This document shows, in pieces, positions 51,907 to 61,130 of a stretch of 64,000 bases of DNA; within the stretch, counting starts at the first letter, position 1; each line of letters opens with the position of its first letter. A program made the position numbers and the translations under genes. Under the pieces are notes generated by a model. The model worked only from the letters and a program-made list of their open reading frames with translations, had not been told where the DNA came from and did not search any database. This stretch comes from Hydrogenophaga crassostreae (GTDB lineage Bacteria > Pseudomonadota > Gammaproteobacteria > Burkholderiales > Burkholderiaceae_C), in the NCBI RefSeq assembly GCF_001761385.1, contig NZ_CP017476.1:1663501-1727500 (forward strand). The letters are read 5' to 3'.

Positions 51907-52071
51907 ATGAACCAGGTCTTGTCCCCCGCCCAGCGCGATGAATTCAAACGTTTGCGGCTCAAACGTCGCGAGACACTGCAACGGGAAATGCAGCAGAGCC
52001 GCGAATACCTCACGCCCCCCGTCAGATCCGAGCGCCAGTCCTTCGCGGCCAACCGCGCAGCAAAGAGATGA
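51907..52071 (+). pseudogene. 54-residue mini-DksA relic
   Basis: The first 38 residues match the DksA/TraR-like protein at 39103-39462 in 27 positions, ending at LTPP; after that the two proteins have nothing in common and the zinc finger is absent. A terminator homologous to that of the parent gene follows within two bases of the stop. It may be a dead copy or a short coiled-coil regulator. Confidence 0.7.
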
Positions 52072-52072
52072 A

Positions 52073-52107
52073 AAGCCCAACCCGGCAACAGTTCGGGCTT
52101 CTTTCTT
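52073..52107 (+). terminator. terminator of mini-DksA
   Basis: AAGCCCAAC ... GTTCGGGCTT then CTTTCTTT; stem of 6-9 bp, closely related to the terminator at 39518-39549. Confidence 0.75.
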
Positions 52108-52185
52108 TGAGCCACCGCTGACATGCGCTCGCCACCTGTTGAACCACAGCAGCGTTGCAAACCGCATCGAACCCCTTCATTCAAA

Positions 52186-52242
52186 TTGACCTTCCCTCGC
52201 AAGAAATATATGAAACATATACAATTCATATACGTTTTATAC
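52186..52242 (+). promoter_or_regulatory. promoter and CATATAC repeats before ParD-like/map
   Basis: TTGACC (52186-52191), 17-bp spacer, TATGAA (52209-52214). CATATAC is repeated at 52216-52222 and 52227-52233 (11-bp spacing), followed by TTTATAC (52236-52242). The 11-bp phasing places the copies on one DNA face, consistent with a ribbon-helix-helix repressor, which ParD-type proteins are. Confidence 0.5.
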
Positions 52243-52253
52243 AGAGAGCCAAT

Positions 52254-52526
52254 ATGGGTATCGTCAAAATTTCAGATGTGATGCACGAAAACCTGCGGGT
52301 CGCAGGCAGCGCGCTCAGCAGGTCCATCAATGCACAGGCAGAGCACTGGATGCGGGTCGGCATGCTGACCGAAATGCACCCCGAGCTGAACCACCGGGAA
52401 ATCAGCCAGATGCTGATTCGTGCCGAACTCGCAGGGGGCCTGGACATCGCCATGGCCGCCAAAGGCGCGCTCAACAAACCCGGCGCAAACCCAGCTGCAA
52501 CTGCAACGGCAACCGGGAAACACTGA
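52254..52526 (+). CDS. ParD-like protein
   Basis: 90 residues from the ATG at 52254. The family features are VKISDVMHENLRVAGSALSRSI and EHWMRVGMLTEMHPELNH; PF11903-type (ParD-like) proteins are small helical, ribbon-helix-helix-related. A stop-start overlap (TGATG at 52524-52528) couples it to map. This gene pairing recurs in several proteobacteria; whether it is an antitoxin for a partner, here the essential map, is not known. Confidence 0.8.
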   Translation: MGIVKISDVMHENLRVAGSALSRSINAQAEHWMRVGMLTEMHPELNHREISQMLIRAELAGGLDIAMAAKGALNKPGANPAATATATGKH

Positions 52527-53320
52527 TGGCGCGCAACGGCGTTTCCATCAAATCACCCGAAGACATCGAGAAGTCTCGGGTGGCGGCCCAACTGGCCGCC
52601 GAAGTGCTCAGCATGATCGAGCCCTTTGTGGTGCCCGGCGTGAGCACCGACCGGCTCGACCAGATTTGCCACGACCACATCGTGAACGTGCAGGGCGTGA
52701 TTCCCGCCAACGTGGGCTACCAGGGGTTTCCCAAAACCATCCTCACCTCGGTCAACCAGGTGATTTGCCACGGCATTCCCTCGCCCGAGAAGATTCTGAA
52801 AAAGGGCGACATCGTGAACATCGATGTGGCCGTGATCAAAGATGGCTGGTTCGGTGACACCAGCCGCATGTTCTTCGTGGGCGCGCCCAGCGTACTGGCC
52901 CGGCGCCTGGTGGAAACCACCTATGAAGCCATGCGGGCCGGCATCAAAGCCGTGAAGCCCGGCGCCACGCTGGGCGACATTGGCCACGCCATTCAAAGCG
53001 TGGCCCACCGCGAACATTTCAGCGTGGTGCGCGAGTTCTGCGGCCACGGCATTGGGCAGGTCTACCACGACGACCCCAACGTCTTGCACTACGGCCAGCG
53101 CGGCGAAGGGCTCAAGCTGCAGGCTGGCATGGTGTTCACCATCGAGCCCATGCTCAACGCCGGCAAGCGCGACATCCGCCACCTGCCCGACGGCTGGACG
53201 GTGGTGACCAAAGACCGCTCGCTCTCGGCCCAGTGGGAACACATGGTGGCGGTCACGCCCGAGGGTTACGACGTGTTGACCGCCTGGCCGGGTGGTACCG
53301 GCCGCTACGCGCCGATCTGA
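52526..53320 (+). CDS. map: methionine aminopeptidase, type I
   Basis: 264-residue cytosolic enzyme removing N-terminal Met. Metal ligands Asp100, Asp111, His174, Glu207 and Glu238 are present, with His82 in VICHGIPSP and the pita-bread motifs FCGHGIGQVYH and MVFTIEPML. Length and sequence fit type Ia. Usually map sits beside rpsB/tsf in this group; a second copy beside a ParD-like gene suggests a paralogue. Confidence 0.95.
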   Translation: MARNGVSIKSPEDIEKSRVAAQLAAEVLSMIEPFVVPGVSTDRLDQICHDHIVNVQGVIPANVGYQGFPKTILTSVNQVICHGIPSPEKILKKGDIVNIDVAVIKDGWFGDTSRMFFVGAPSVLARRLVETTYEAMRAGIKAVKPGATLGDIGHAIQSVAHREHFSVVREFCGHGIGQVYHDDPNVLHYGQRGEGLKLQAGMVFTIEPMLNAGKRDIRHLPDGWTVVTKDRSLSAQWEHMVAVTPEGYDVLTAWPGGTGRYAPI

Positions 53321-53338
53321 AACCCGGCAGCGCCCGCG

Positions 53339-53719
53339 TTATTGACGGGTGCTGACCGAAACGTTCAGCTTGTTGCCATCGAGATCGCGGCCGTATGCGC
53401 CGTAGTAATCAGGGCTGTAGTTGCGCGGCCCTGGCAGGCCCTCGTCGGAGCCACCGCAGCGCAGAACGGCGGCGTGAAAAGCCTTGACCGCTTCGGCATC
53501 CGGGGCGGCAAACATCACCTGCGTGCCATTGCCAAAAGTCGCCTTTTGCCCGTTGAACGGCTGGAGCACAAAGAAGCTGGCCTTGCCGTTTTGGCCAGCG
53601 TAGGCCCGCTCTTGCGCATCAGCGGCCACACAGCGCATGCCAAGGGTGGCCAACACGGCATCGTAAAAAATACCGGCAGCGGCCATGTTGTTCGTGCCAA
53701 CGCATACGCCTGAAAGCAT
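53339..53719 (-). CDS. VOC family protein
   Basis: 126 residues from 53719 with AGAGGAAA eight to nine bases upstream. Two VOC half-units are visible: MLSGVCVGTNNMAAAGIFYD and the second from QVMFAAPDAEAVKAFHAAVL to RDLDGNKLNV, ending in the acidic metal position of this type of glyoxalase-like protein. The frame extends to 53869 but without support. Cytosolic, substrate unknown. Confidence 0.85.
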   Translation of the reverse strand: MLSGVCVGTNNMAAAGIFYDAVLATLGMRCVAADAQERAYAGQNGKASFFVLQPFNGQKATFGNGTQVMFAAPDAEAVKAFHAAVLRCGGSDEGLPGPRNYSPDYYGAYGRDLDGNKLNVSVSTRQ

Positions 53720-53835
53720 GGGGTGGTTTCCTCTCTGTGGGGGTTGATAAAAGGTTGGGGAACGGCGTTGCTCTGCTGCAGCGCAAAACAGCCCGTGGCG
53801 GGTGACCGCCAAGCCTTGCGGGCCTTCACACGGGT

Positions 53836-54063
53836 TTACCTGGTCAGGAAGCCAATGGCGATGAAGCAAAGGGCTGCGCCAGCGGCCGCAACAAGTGCCA
53901 AATTGCTCCAGAAAACAAACGGCTCGTCATCTCGGTACACGGTTCGGCTCCTGACCAGCACGCTGGCTTGCGTGGGCAGATACCCCCTGACCACCCCCAA
54001 AAGGGCGATCAAAAGAAACCAGATTCCAACCGGAAGCGCGATCCAGGCGACCGAATTTGACAT
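53836..54063 (-). CDS. small two-helix membrane protein
   Basis: 75 residues from 54063. Helices at residues 5-25 (VAWIALPVGIWFLLIALLGV) and about 53-73, with a charged loop RSRTVYRDDEPFVFW between. Conserved-looking but unassigned. The reading frame is longer, but the upstream part is rich in Arg and Lys and not family-like. Confidence 0.55.
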   Translation of the reverse strand: MSNSVAWIALPVGIWFLLIALLGVVRGYLPTQASVLVRSRTVYRDDEPFVFWSNLALVAAAGAALCFIAIGFLTR

Positions 54064-54273
54064 AAACAACGCACCCCATCCGAGTTCAGTTTTGATGCAA
54101 CGAATTTTGCACCTTCGCCTGCAATGGCGTTGGCCGCGGCCACGAACACCAGGAGCAAGCCTTGTCTTTTGCCTTTTCCCGTTGAAGCAAGCCAATCGGT
54201 GTGTGACCCTGGAATCTGGAACACGCCGTGCGCCCAGCCGCCGATGCCGTTGGCCTCGCGCGTCCCGATCGAC

Positions 54274-55164
54274 CTAAGCCCCCGCGAAAAAGTCGCCCAA
54301 TTCGTGTTCCGTTGCCGATGGCCGTATGGCAGGCGCATCGATCCACAACCTGAGCAGGTGGCGGCGCCTGTGCGCGTCGGGCCAGTCTTCGTAAGCCGCG
54401 CGGGCATGCATGACGGCGCGGTTGTGCAGCACCAGGCTGTCGCCGGCGGCCAACGTCAGGCGAATCTGGAACTGGGGCGAATTGGCCAGTGCGTCGAAAT
54501 GGTCGAGTGCCTGCACGTCAAGCGCAGACAGGGGTTCGCCTGCCGCCTGGGCTGCGGCTTCGATAAAGGGGCGGTAGTAGACGCAACTGACGCAGCCGTC
54601 GTGCTGCATCAGGATCGGCCGGGTCCAGCCGGAGGCTTCACCTGCGCCGGGCTCGGTTTCCGATGGCTCCCAAAAGCGAAAGCCACGCTGCAGCACCGGC
54701 AGCAGCTCTGGGCGCTGCGCCGCGATGTGGTTGTGAATCGCTTCAATGTTGACCAGCTGGTTCTCGCCTCCCGAGCGCGCCGGCGCCAGGCAATGTAGGA
54801 CGAGCAGGGTGGGCGGATCGGTGTGCAGCGACAGTTCGCCCGGCGAGCGGTAGCCGCGGTTGTCGAAGGCGTCGGTGTCGGAGAAGTCGCGAATGTCTTC
54901 CAGCAGCGAGCCCGCCTTGTTTTGCGGCACGATGGTGCCCAGCTCGGCGCCGAAGCGGTTGAGAGGCGGCACCATCGCTGCGCGGTCGGCATCGGCCGGG
55001 CCCAGACCCCGCACCAGCGCGAAGCCGTATTGCTGCAGCGAAGCGATCGCCGCAGGTCCCAGGCCGCTCGCCTGGCTGCGCGCGTCGATCCAGAGATCGG
55101 CCAGCGCGCCCTGCAGCCTGTGGTCCCAGTTCACCTGGGTGGGTGGTGTTGTTGTAGTCGTCAT
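54274..55164 (-). CDS. TauD/TfdA-type Fe(II)/2-oxoglutarate dioxygenase
   Basis: 295 residues. Iron ligands HxD in SLHTDPPTLLVLHCL and the distal His in HRRRHLLRLW; the 2-oxoglutarate Arg is in that same segment. Related to taurine/gamma-butyrobetaine hydroxylases, so a carboxylate or amine side chain is likely its substrate. A frame to 55203 adds 13 residues; the ATG at 55164 is taken. Single gene between hypothetical genes. Confidence 0.85.
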   Translation of the reverse strand: MTTTTTPPTQVNWDHRLQGALADLWIDARSQASGLGPAAIASLQQYGFALVRGLGPADADRAAMVPPLNRFGAELGTIVPQNKAGSLLEDIRDFSDTDAFDNRGYRSPGELSLHTDPPTLLVLHCLAPARSGGENQLVNIEAIHNHIAAQRPELLPVLQRGFRFWEPSETEPGAGEASGWTRPILMQHDGCVSCVYYRPFIEAAAQAAGEPLSALDVQALDHFDALANSPQFQIRLTLAAGDSLVLHNRAVMHARAAYEDWPDAHRRRHLLRLWIDAPAIRPSATEHELGDFFAGA

Positions 55165-55437
55165 CCAGTCGTTCTTTGTGAAGGTTTGCGCGGTTGGCCA
55201 CAAGCGCGCAGGCTCAAAGAGCCCGGCGCCAGGTTCAACCGCTGGCCATCAATGGGGCCGCGCCTTGCTTTTTGCTCTCAGCCGGTCAAAAGGGCGCGCA
55301 TGAGGCCCAACCTTACCCCCAGCCGCACCGCGTCCGGTGCTGAACCGGGCAAGCTCAGCGGCCCAGCAGCTCAACGCACGGGCCCTGAAGCCAAAAGCAA
55401 GGCCAGTTGCGGGTCTCTGCTGAAACGCACAGCCCTG

Positions 55438-56031
55438 TCACCCGCCCCGATTTTCCTTGCCGAGCGCCACCCTGAAGGCTTCCAGCTTGGCCTCGTAGGC
55501 CTCCGCCTCGCCGTAGTCCAGGAAGCGGTTGTAGCGGGCATGGGTGCCCAGGATCTTGTGGGCGTGTTTGATGGGGCAGAAGTACTGCTCGGTGCGGGCC
55601 AGGATCTCAGCCATGTAGCTCATCAGGCCGTTGCCGTACTCGCAGTAGGTGCAGTGAAACTTCTCGATGAAGTTGAGGTAGCCCAGATGGCGCCGGTCGT
55701 ACACCAGGTAGTCGGAGCGGCGAACCCTGGCGATGCCATAAATCGGGAAGCAGGTCCACTGGTAAAGCGTCACGAAAAAGTCGAGCATCAGCAGGGGAAT
55801 CACCATGGCGTAGATGATCGGCCCCGTGATCAGGTTCTGCGGGCGGTTGGTCACCAGCCAGCGAAAGAAGTTGGTTTTGAGCTTGCGGTGGGCTTGCTTG
55901 ACCGAACTCTCGAACTCCACGCGCTTGCCCTTGATCTGAAAAAACATGCGGCTTTCCTGATCGTGCACAGCGGTGCGCAGATCGGCCTCCAGCGCGGCCA
56001 TCTGCTCCAGAATCTCATTGATGCGTTCGTT
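55438..56031 (-). CDS. conserved hypothetical membrane-associated protein
   Basis: 197 residues from 56031. Helical N-terminus (EQMAALEADLRTAVHDQESR), a hydrophobic segment at about 68-90 (ITGPIIYAMVIPLLMLDFF) and a conserved cytosolic end with FHCTYCEYGNGL (CxxC) and EQYFCPIKHAHK. It resembles a widespread uncharacterised proteobacterial family. Divergent from nothing obvious. Confidence 0.75.
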   Translation of the reverse strand, partial: NERINEILEQMAALEADLRTAVHDQESRMFFQIKGKRVEFESSVKQAHRKLKTNFFRWLVTNRPQNLITGPIIYAMVIPLLMLDFFVTLYQWTCFPIYGIARVRRSDYLVYDRRHLGYLNFIEKFHCTYCEYGNGLMSYMAEILARTEQYFCPIKHAHKILGTHARYNRFLDYGEAEAYEAKLEAFRVALGKENRGG

Positions 56032-56533
56032 CATGGGGCCAGCATAGGGCAAACGCCCTGCGAGCGGCGCGCCAGCATCTCATGGGTATCGCTCTGCCTC
56101 TGCCACGCGGTCGGCAGCGGCTTGGGTTGCCTTTTCAACCAGCGGGCGCAGGGCTTGCGCATGAACGTGGGTCGCATCAGGCACGAGGCCCTGACTTCCG
56201 TGCAAGTTGCCCGGACCGAGATGGACCAGCTGCTTGAAGGCTTGCCGGGCCAGACCAAGGCCCGCCGGTGGACGGAAGCAAGGGGCTCAGAAGCCAGCCT
56301 GGCTTTTGGACACCGCGCGGAACGTGTTCAGCGTGTGCCCCACACAGCGTGGCTTCCCTGTGGCCCAACGCACCACCGGCCAGCAGCGACCAGACGCAAG
56401 GCGGTTTTCCGAAAAACCGGGCTCAAGGCCCCGCGGACAGGCAGGTATGACCCCGAAACCCAGCCCATCGGTGACCAGCAAGGCGGCCTCAAAGGCGAAA
56501 GGCAAGGCTTGCCCCTGAATTCGGGTGCAAAGG
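56032..56533. other. 502-bp gap
   Basis: No gene supported. The frames on both strands lack family features or ribosome sites. Confidence 0.5.
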
Positions 56534-57094
56534 TCACTGCTTGGTTGAGGGGAAGTCCATCCAGAGGTCCACGGGATAACCGGCCCCGTCACGAGGCGCA
56601 GACACTTCGACGCTGCCCGTGTAGAGCCTGCTGTTGATGATGGCCAGCAGATCCTTGGATTCCCTCGGCACAACAGAGGCGTTCGGGGCATCAACCCCGG
56701 CCAGACGCACCACCACCTTGTCCACCGCCGCTTTGCCCACCTGCTTTTTCCCCATGAAGGTGAAGGTGCCCGAGGCGGTTCCGACCACAGGCGTACCGGA
56801 ACACGCGGTGCCCTCGTAAACCGCCATGCGGTTGGTAAAGCGAAGCTGGCTCATGCCTGCGCCGGCCGCAGAAATGGTGATGGTGGCTTGTTCACTTTCT
56901 TTGCTGTTCACTTTGTCACAGACACTCCGCCATGTGCCCAGGTACTTGCTCAGGGCCGCCGCCGCTGGCCCATTCGTGGAAGAACCACCGGTTGGGTCAT
57001 TGCCTGTGTTCTCTGCGCCGCGAGCATCACCGCAGCCAGACAAAACAAGCACCACACACAGAACAGACGCGCACCAACTGGACACAGCAAACAC
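56534..57094 (-). CDS. hypothetical lipoprotein
   Basis: 186 residues from a GTG at 57094, chosen because AAGGAGGA stands six bases before it; the frame continues upstream to 57172 without a ribosome site. Lipobox LVLSGC near residue 19. The mature region has the pattern KYLGTWRSVCDKVNS and TASGTFTFMGKKQVG of a beta-barrel lipocalin-like protein. No family recognised; function unknown. Confidence 0.75.
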   Translation of the reverse strand: MFAVSSWCASVLCVVLVLSGCGDARGAENTGNDPTGGSSTNGPAAAALSKYLGTWRSVCDKVNSKESEQATITISAAGAGMSQLRFTNRMAVYEGTACSGTPVVGTASGTFTFMGKKQVGKAAVDKVVVRLAGVDAPNASVVPRESKDLLAIINSRLYTGSVEVSAPRDGAGYPVDLWMDFPSTKQ

Positions 57095-57500
57095 AGCCTT
57101 CCTCCTTGAATTTCGTGAGTCTACTGGCCCGCAACTGCGGCATCGCAGCACCCGCCGGGAAAACTGGGCCAAGGGCGAAAAGGGCGCTGCCGGTCTAGTG
57201 CTTTGCCCGCATCACCTCGCAACGTCAAAAGACCTGACCTGGCGCTCGCTGGAGCCCGAGACCCTTGGCCTTGCCGCTCACGAACGCAAGGGCCCAGAGG
57301 CGATGCGCCTGATGCCTGTGCAATACTCGAAGTCACTATTGGACAGTTTCAACAGCCCCAAACGCAGGCTTTTTCTTGGGGGTGCTTGCTGTCCAAAGCT
57401 CGTTGCGGATAACGAACCGAACCTGCGGGTGACCGGCTCTTGATACGGCCCGCATGGCATTGCGTATCCGTGTGACCCGTTCTTTTGTACCCATCAGCCC
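57095..57500. other. 406-bp gap
   Basis: No gene. Several short frames only; contains AAAGACCTGACCTGG near 57226, a fragment of the tail seen around the repeats at 60-63 kb. Confidence 0.5.
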
Positions 57501-58742
57501 ATGCAAACCAACCATCCTGGCGAGCCATCTGCATTGACGGGGCAGATGGCCATTGCGCGTCATCCCATCGTCGATGCCCACCGCAATGTGGTCGCGTATG
57601 AGCTGTTCAATCGATCTCTGTCGGCCACAGGCGAACCGCTGTCCAACAACGTGGTTTCCACGCTGCATGCTTTGGCCGAAGGCGGTGCACCGTTTTCCAC
57701 ATCGCAATGCGATCTGTTCATTCCCAGCGAGCACCCAGCGCTGGAAGGCCCCCATTGGGAATTCATAGACCCCGCCACGACGGTGATTGAAGTCCCCATG
57801 GTTCCCGGCCATGTGCCTGAGCAGATTGCCGAGGTGGCCACCTTGCTTGAGCGATTGCGGGCACAGGGTTTCAGACTGTCGTTTGGCCACAATGTCATTG
57901 CGCAGGTTTACAAGCCCTGGCAGACCTTGGCCGACTTTGTACAGGTGGGGTTGTCAGAGGCGACCCAGCCCAATCTCCAGGCGCTGGTTGCCGCCATCAA
58001 GGCCCGCACAGGCGCGGCCATCGTGGCGCACAACATTGAACACGCAGAGCAGTTTGAACTGACCCAGTCCCTGGGCGTGGAGCGGTTCCAGGGGTCGTTG
58101 TTTTCGGCGCCCGAAGTGGTGCAGCCGCGTGCGTTGTCGCCCGGTGAAATGACAGCGATGAAACTGTTCAACATGGTGAGCCAGGGGGCCTCGCTGGATG
58201 CGGTGGAACTCACGCTCAAAAAGGATGCTGCGCTCGGCGTGAGTCTGCTGCGCATCATCAACTCTGCTGCCATGGGCTTGAAGCAGCCCGTGACGTCTTT
58301 GCGTCAAGCGGTGCAGTTGATGGGCTATCAGAAGCTGGGCCGTTGGTCGGCGATGCTGATGACATTTGCCAACCAGAGCAGCACCAGTCTGGTGGGGGCG
58401 TCGGCCGTGGTGCGCGGACGCATGATGGAGTTGTTGGCCCAGATCAACTTGTCAGACGGTGAAGCGGGCGCTGCATTTCTGGTCGGCCTGCTGTCGCAGC
58501 TGGACCGCATGCTTGGCGCGCCCATGGAAACCTTGCTGGAGGGCCTGGATCTGGAGCCTGAAGTCACCGCTGCACTGCTTCAACGAAGCGGCAAGTTTGG
58601 CGATATGTTGTCCTTGGTGGTGGCCTGCGAGTCGGACGACGAACTGGCATTTTCCGAGGTGTTTGCGCGTCTCAACTACTCCAGCCACCAAATCAACATG
58701 GCCCACATGGAAGCGCTGGTTTGGGGTGACAGCGGGAACTGA
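57501..58742 (+). CDS. EAL-like / HDOD domain signalling protein (YuxH-type)
   Basis: 413 residues. The N-terminal EAL-like region is degenerate: ARHPIVDAHRNVVAYELFNR replaces the catalytic EAL with YEL, and the rest of the metal-binding residues are not visible, so no phosphodiesterase activity is expected. The C-terminal HDOD domain (about 205-395) has LLRIINSAAMGLKQPVTSLRQAVQLMG. YuxH-like proteins bind c-di-GMP or act as adaptors. Two small stem regions precede the start. Confidence 0.88.
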   Translation: MQTNHPGEPSALTGQMAIARHPIVDAHRNVVAYELFNRSLSATGEPLSNNVVSTLHALAEGGAPFSTSQCDLFIPSEHPALEGPHWEFIDPATTVIEVPMVPGHVPEQIAEVATLLERLRAQGFRLSFGHNVIAQVYKPWQTLADFVQVGLSEATQPNLQALVAAIKARTGAAIVAHNIEHAEQFELTQSLGVERFQGSLFSAPEVVQPRALSPGEMTAMKLFNMVSQGASLDAVELTLKKDAALGVSLLRIINSAAMGLKQPVTSLRQAVQLMGYQKLGRWSAMLMTFANQSSTSLVGASAVVRGRMMELLAQINLSDGEAGAAFLVGLLSQLDRMLGAPMETLLEGLDLEPEVTAALLQRSGKFGDMLSLVVACESDDELAFSEVFARLNYSSHQINMAHMEALVWGDSGN

Positions 58743-59093
58743 TGTCTGCCCTGATGGCCTCAGACCGCTGACGCTTTTGCGCCCCTGTCGTTGCCATTCA
58801 TGAGGTGACATGAAACAAGCCACCGGGGAATTCCATGCGCAAAGGTCGTGCCGTCGGCGGACTCTAGTCGGGGGGATGTTGCATTGCGAGACCTGACCCC
58901 GATGCCCACACACCATATCCCCGTTCAAAGGACCGCCATTGTGGGGCACAAAGAATCACCAAAGGGCCTGTTCGCCAGCCCCTCGCCGCCAGAGCGAGCG
59001 GCGCCACGCTTGCTCGCTGCGGTCGAGGCGGCGGCGCATCGATCAGAGCTTGAATTCCGGGCAGCGCGGGGTGATTCGCGCGGACTTTCGAGC

Positions 59094-60254
59094 TTGTTTC
59101 GGCAGCGGCTTTTCCTGCTGCCGTTGCTGTGTGTGGCGCTCAGCGGTTGCGCCTTGAGCGGCGGCAACTTCTCTCAACACCCCGGTTTTGCCAGCCACTT
59201 CGAATCCAACCCTCGCCGCGCCAGCGCAGCCACCGCAGACGAACAAGCGCTGCTGGAGCGGCACCGACCCCAGCTGTGGTTACCCGCCGGGCACGCCGGG
59301 CCGATCGACTTCTACTGCGACTACATCGCCCAAGGCAGCTTGGTCACCCAAGGTGGCCAGCAGCAGCCACGCCCGGTCACCCAGGCGCTGCTCAACCAAT
59401 TCACAAACGATCCCCAAGCGGTGTTCACGCACCAGCCCGATGCGGCCAGCCCGGCCTGTGGGCCAGCGCGCGCGCTGGGCCGGGTCGACACGGTGGAGCT
59501 GTCCATGGCTGCCGGCGAAGCCCCTCGCCCATGGCGTTTTCTCACCTACCACTTTGTGTTCCGCCATTCCGGGCTGGTCGCTGGCCTGTCGTGGTGGCAA
59601 TCGCTGGGCATGGGCTTGGTGGGCGATTTGAACGACTGGCACCAGTTGGACCACTACACCGCCGCCACCATCGTCATCAACGAGACCGAGCAACCCGTTG
59701 CACTCATGCTGCAGCAACACAACGGCATGCACACCTATGTGGTGGGAGAAACCGTGGGCGACTGGCAGCTGGCACCCTCGGTCGACGGGCGCCTGGCCAT
59801 CGATGTGGCGATTCGCTCCAACGAGCTGTACCCCCACCGCCCGGGTCGCCAAGTTCGGCCGGCTGTCGATTTCGTCAGCGCGCAGACCTTGCCCTACCTG
59901 ATGGGCTTGAGGCCTGGCACCCTGCGCTCTTCCGCAGACATCACCGAGCCCGCACGCATGGCCGATTACCGACTTGGTTTTCTGCCACCAGATGACGCGT
60001 TTTATGCCTTCGCCGGCTACCTCGGTGAGCGCCGCCTGCTGCCCGGCCGAGACGGCCCACCGGGCACCGATTACAACACCGTGCCCGCCCTCAAACCCCT
60101 ATACCGCCAGTGGGTTGCCGGGTACTGGCGCGAAGGGAATTCGGGAGACCTCAACCGACTGCTGCCCATGATGGGCCGGGACACCAACCCCGAACCCGCC
60201 ATTCAACAACAGACCATCGAACTCGGGTTGACGCTGAAACGCCTGGGGCTGTAA
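59094..60254 (+). CDS. hypothetical lipoprotein (possibly Vps62-like fold)
   Basis: 386 residues from TTG at 59094, which puts the lipobox Cys (ALSGC) at residue 19. The frame extends upstream to 58848 but the first 80 codons are basic and non-family. The mature domain has RHRPQLWLPAGHAG, DWHQLDHYTAATIVINETEQ and LMLQQHNGMHTYV, which look like the repeated beta-strands of Vps62-like or NPP1-like proteins. No certain family. Start is uncertain. Confidence 0.65.
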   Translation: MFRQRLFLLPLLCVALSGCALSGGNFSQHPGFASHFESNPRRASAATADEQALLERHRPQLWLPAGHAGPIDFYCDYIAQGSLVTQGGQQQPRPVTQALLNQFTNDPQAVFTHQPDAASPACGPARALGRVDTVELSMAAGEAPRPWRFLTYHFVFRHSGLVAGLSWWQSLGMGLVGDLNDWHQLDHYTAATIVINETEQPVALMLQQHNGMHTYVVGETVGDWQLAPSVDGRLAIDVAIRSNELYPHRPGRQVRPAVDFVSAQTLPYLMGLRPGTLRSSADITEPARMADYRLGFLPPDDAFYAFAGYLGERRLLPGRDGPPGTDYNTVPALKPLYRQWVAGYWREGNSGDLNRLLPMMGRDTNPEPAIQQQTIELGLTLKRLGL

Positions 60255-60365
60255 CAACGCATGAGGCATCGGCCCATGAAAAAGGTCGGGCCCGACCGGA
60301 AGCCTTGGGCGGTGGGCGTTGGGTCGATTCACCGCATCAAGAAATAGTCTTTGCAAGTCTTTGGG

Positions 60366-60412
60366 ATCTTGTCTTTTGCCTGCATCAGTTGGAAGAGGCA
60401 AAATGCAAGACC
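60366..60412. repeat. palindromic repeat, copy A
   Basis: ATCTTGTCTTTTGCC, loop TGCATCAGTTGGAAGA, GGCAAAATGCAAGACC: nearly perfect 15-bp stem. Same family as copies B and C that bracket the ankyrin gene. Confidence 0.8.
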
Positions 60413-60442
60413 TCATATCGGGTTCTGTGCGACCACAATGCG

Positions 60443-61066
60443 CTACTTAAGATTTAGGGACTTTGATTGATCTCGAACGTCGACGGAAATAGCTCCATTT
60501 TTGTTTTTCAAATCGCGCTTGGCGCCTGCCGCAATAAGTAACTTCACAATGGATTCGTGGCCTCCGCCTGAAGCTACGTGAAGTGCAGTATTTCCTGATC
60601 GCGTTTGTTCGTTCGCGCGTGCTCCCGATTTCAGTAGCAGCTTGACGATACCTTCATGCCCTTGACTTGCAGCAGAAATAAGCGGGGTGAAGCCGTTCTC
60701 CTTTGAAAGGTTCGCGTCGGCTCCAGCCTCTAGCAAGATCGTTGCGGTCCCCAAGTGGCCCCAGAACGCAGCTTCATGCAGAGCGGTGGTCCCATCTGCC
60801 ACTTGTTTGTTGACGGCCGCGCCGTGAGACAGCAAGTACCGAACAATTTGCACATGGTTCTGTGAATCAGACTTATAGGTGCTAGCCCCAGTCAACGCGG
60901 TGGTCCCCCATTTATTGATTTCGTTAGGGTCTGCGCCATTGGCGAGAAGCCGTTTGACCTCCAAAAGTTGGCCCTCTCTTGCAGCTTGGTCCAGAGGAAG
61001 ATTGCTTTGGGCACCAAAAGCAAAATTCGCAAACCCTAAGATTGCAATAAGCACAAAACTTTTCAT
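60443..61066 (-). CDS. exported ankyrin-repeat protein
   Basis: 207 residues from 61066 with GGAGAG eight bases upstream. Signal peptide residues 1-18 (FVLIAILGFANFAFG). Then ankyrin repeats with LLANGADPNEINKWGTTALTG, LLSHGAAVNKQVADGTTALHEA, LLEAGADANLSKENGFTPL and LLKSGARANEQTRSGNTALHVA, ended by LLIAAGAKRDLKNKNG. Periplasmic protein-binding role inferred. Base composition is well below its surroundings, so probably acquired. No catalase, toxin or effector next to it. Confidence 0.85.
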   Translation of the reverse strand: MKSFVLIAILGFANFAFGAQSNLPLDQAAREGQLLEVKRLLANGADPNEINKWGTTALTGASTYKSDSQNHVQIVRYLLSHGAAVNKQVADGTTALHEAAFWGHLGTATILLEAGADANLSKENGFTPLISAASQGHEGIVKLLLKSGARANEQTRSGNTALHVASGGGHESIVKLLIAAGAKRDLKNKNGAISVDVRDQSKSLNLK

Positions 61067-61130
61067 TTTTCTCTCCATAGTTCTATGGTGCGTCTTCGCA
61101 CCTACCACCCGCACTCGGGAGAAGATACGA

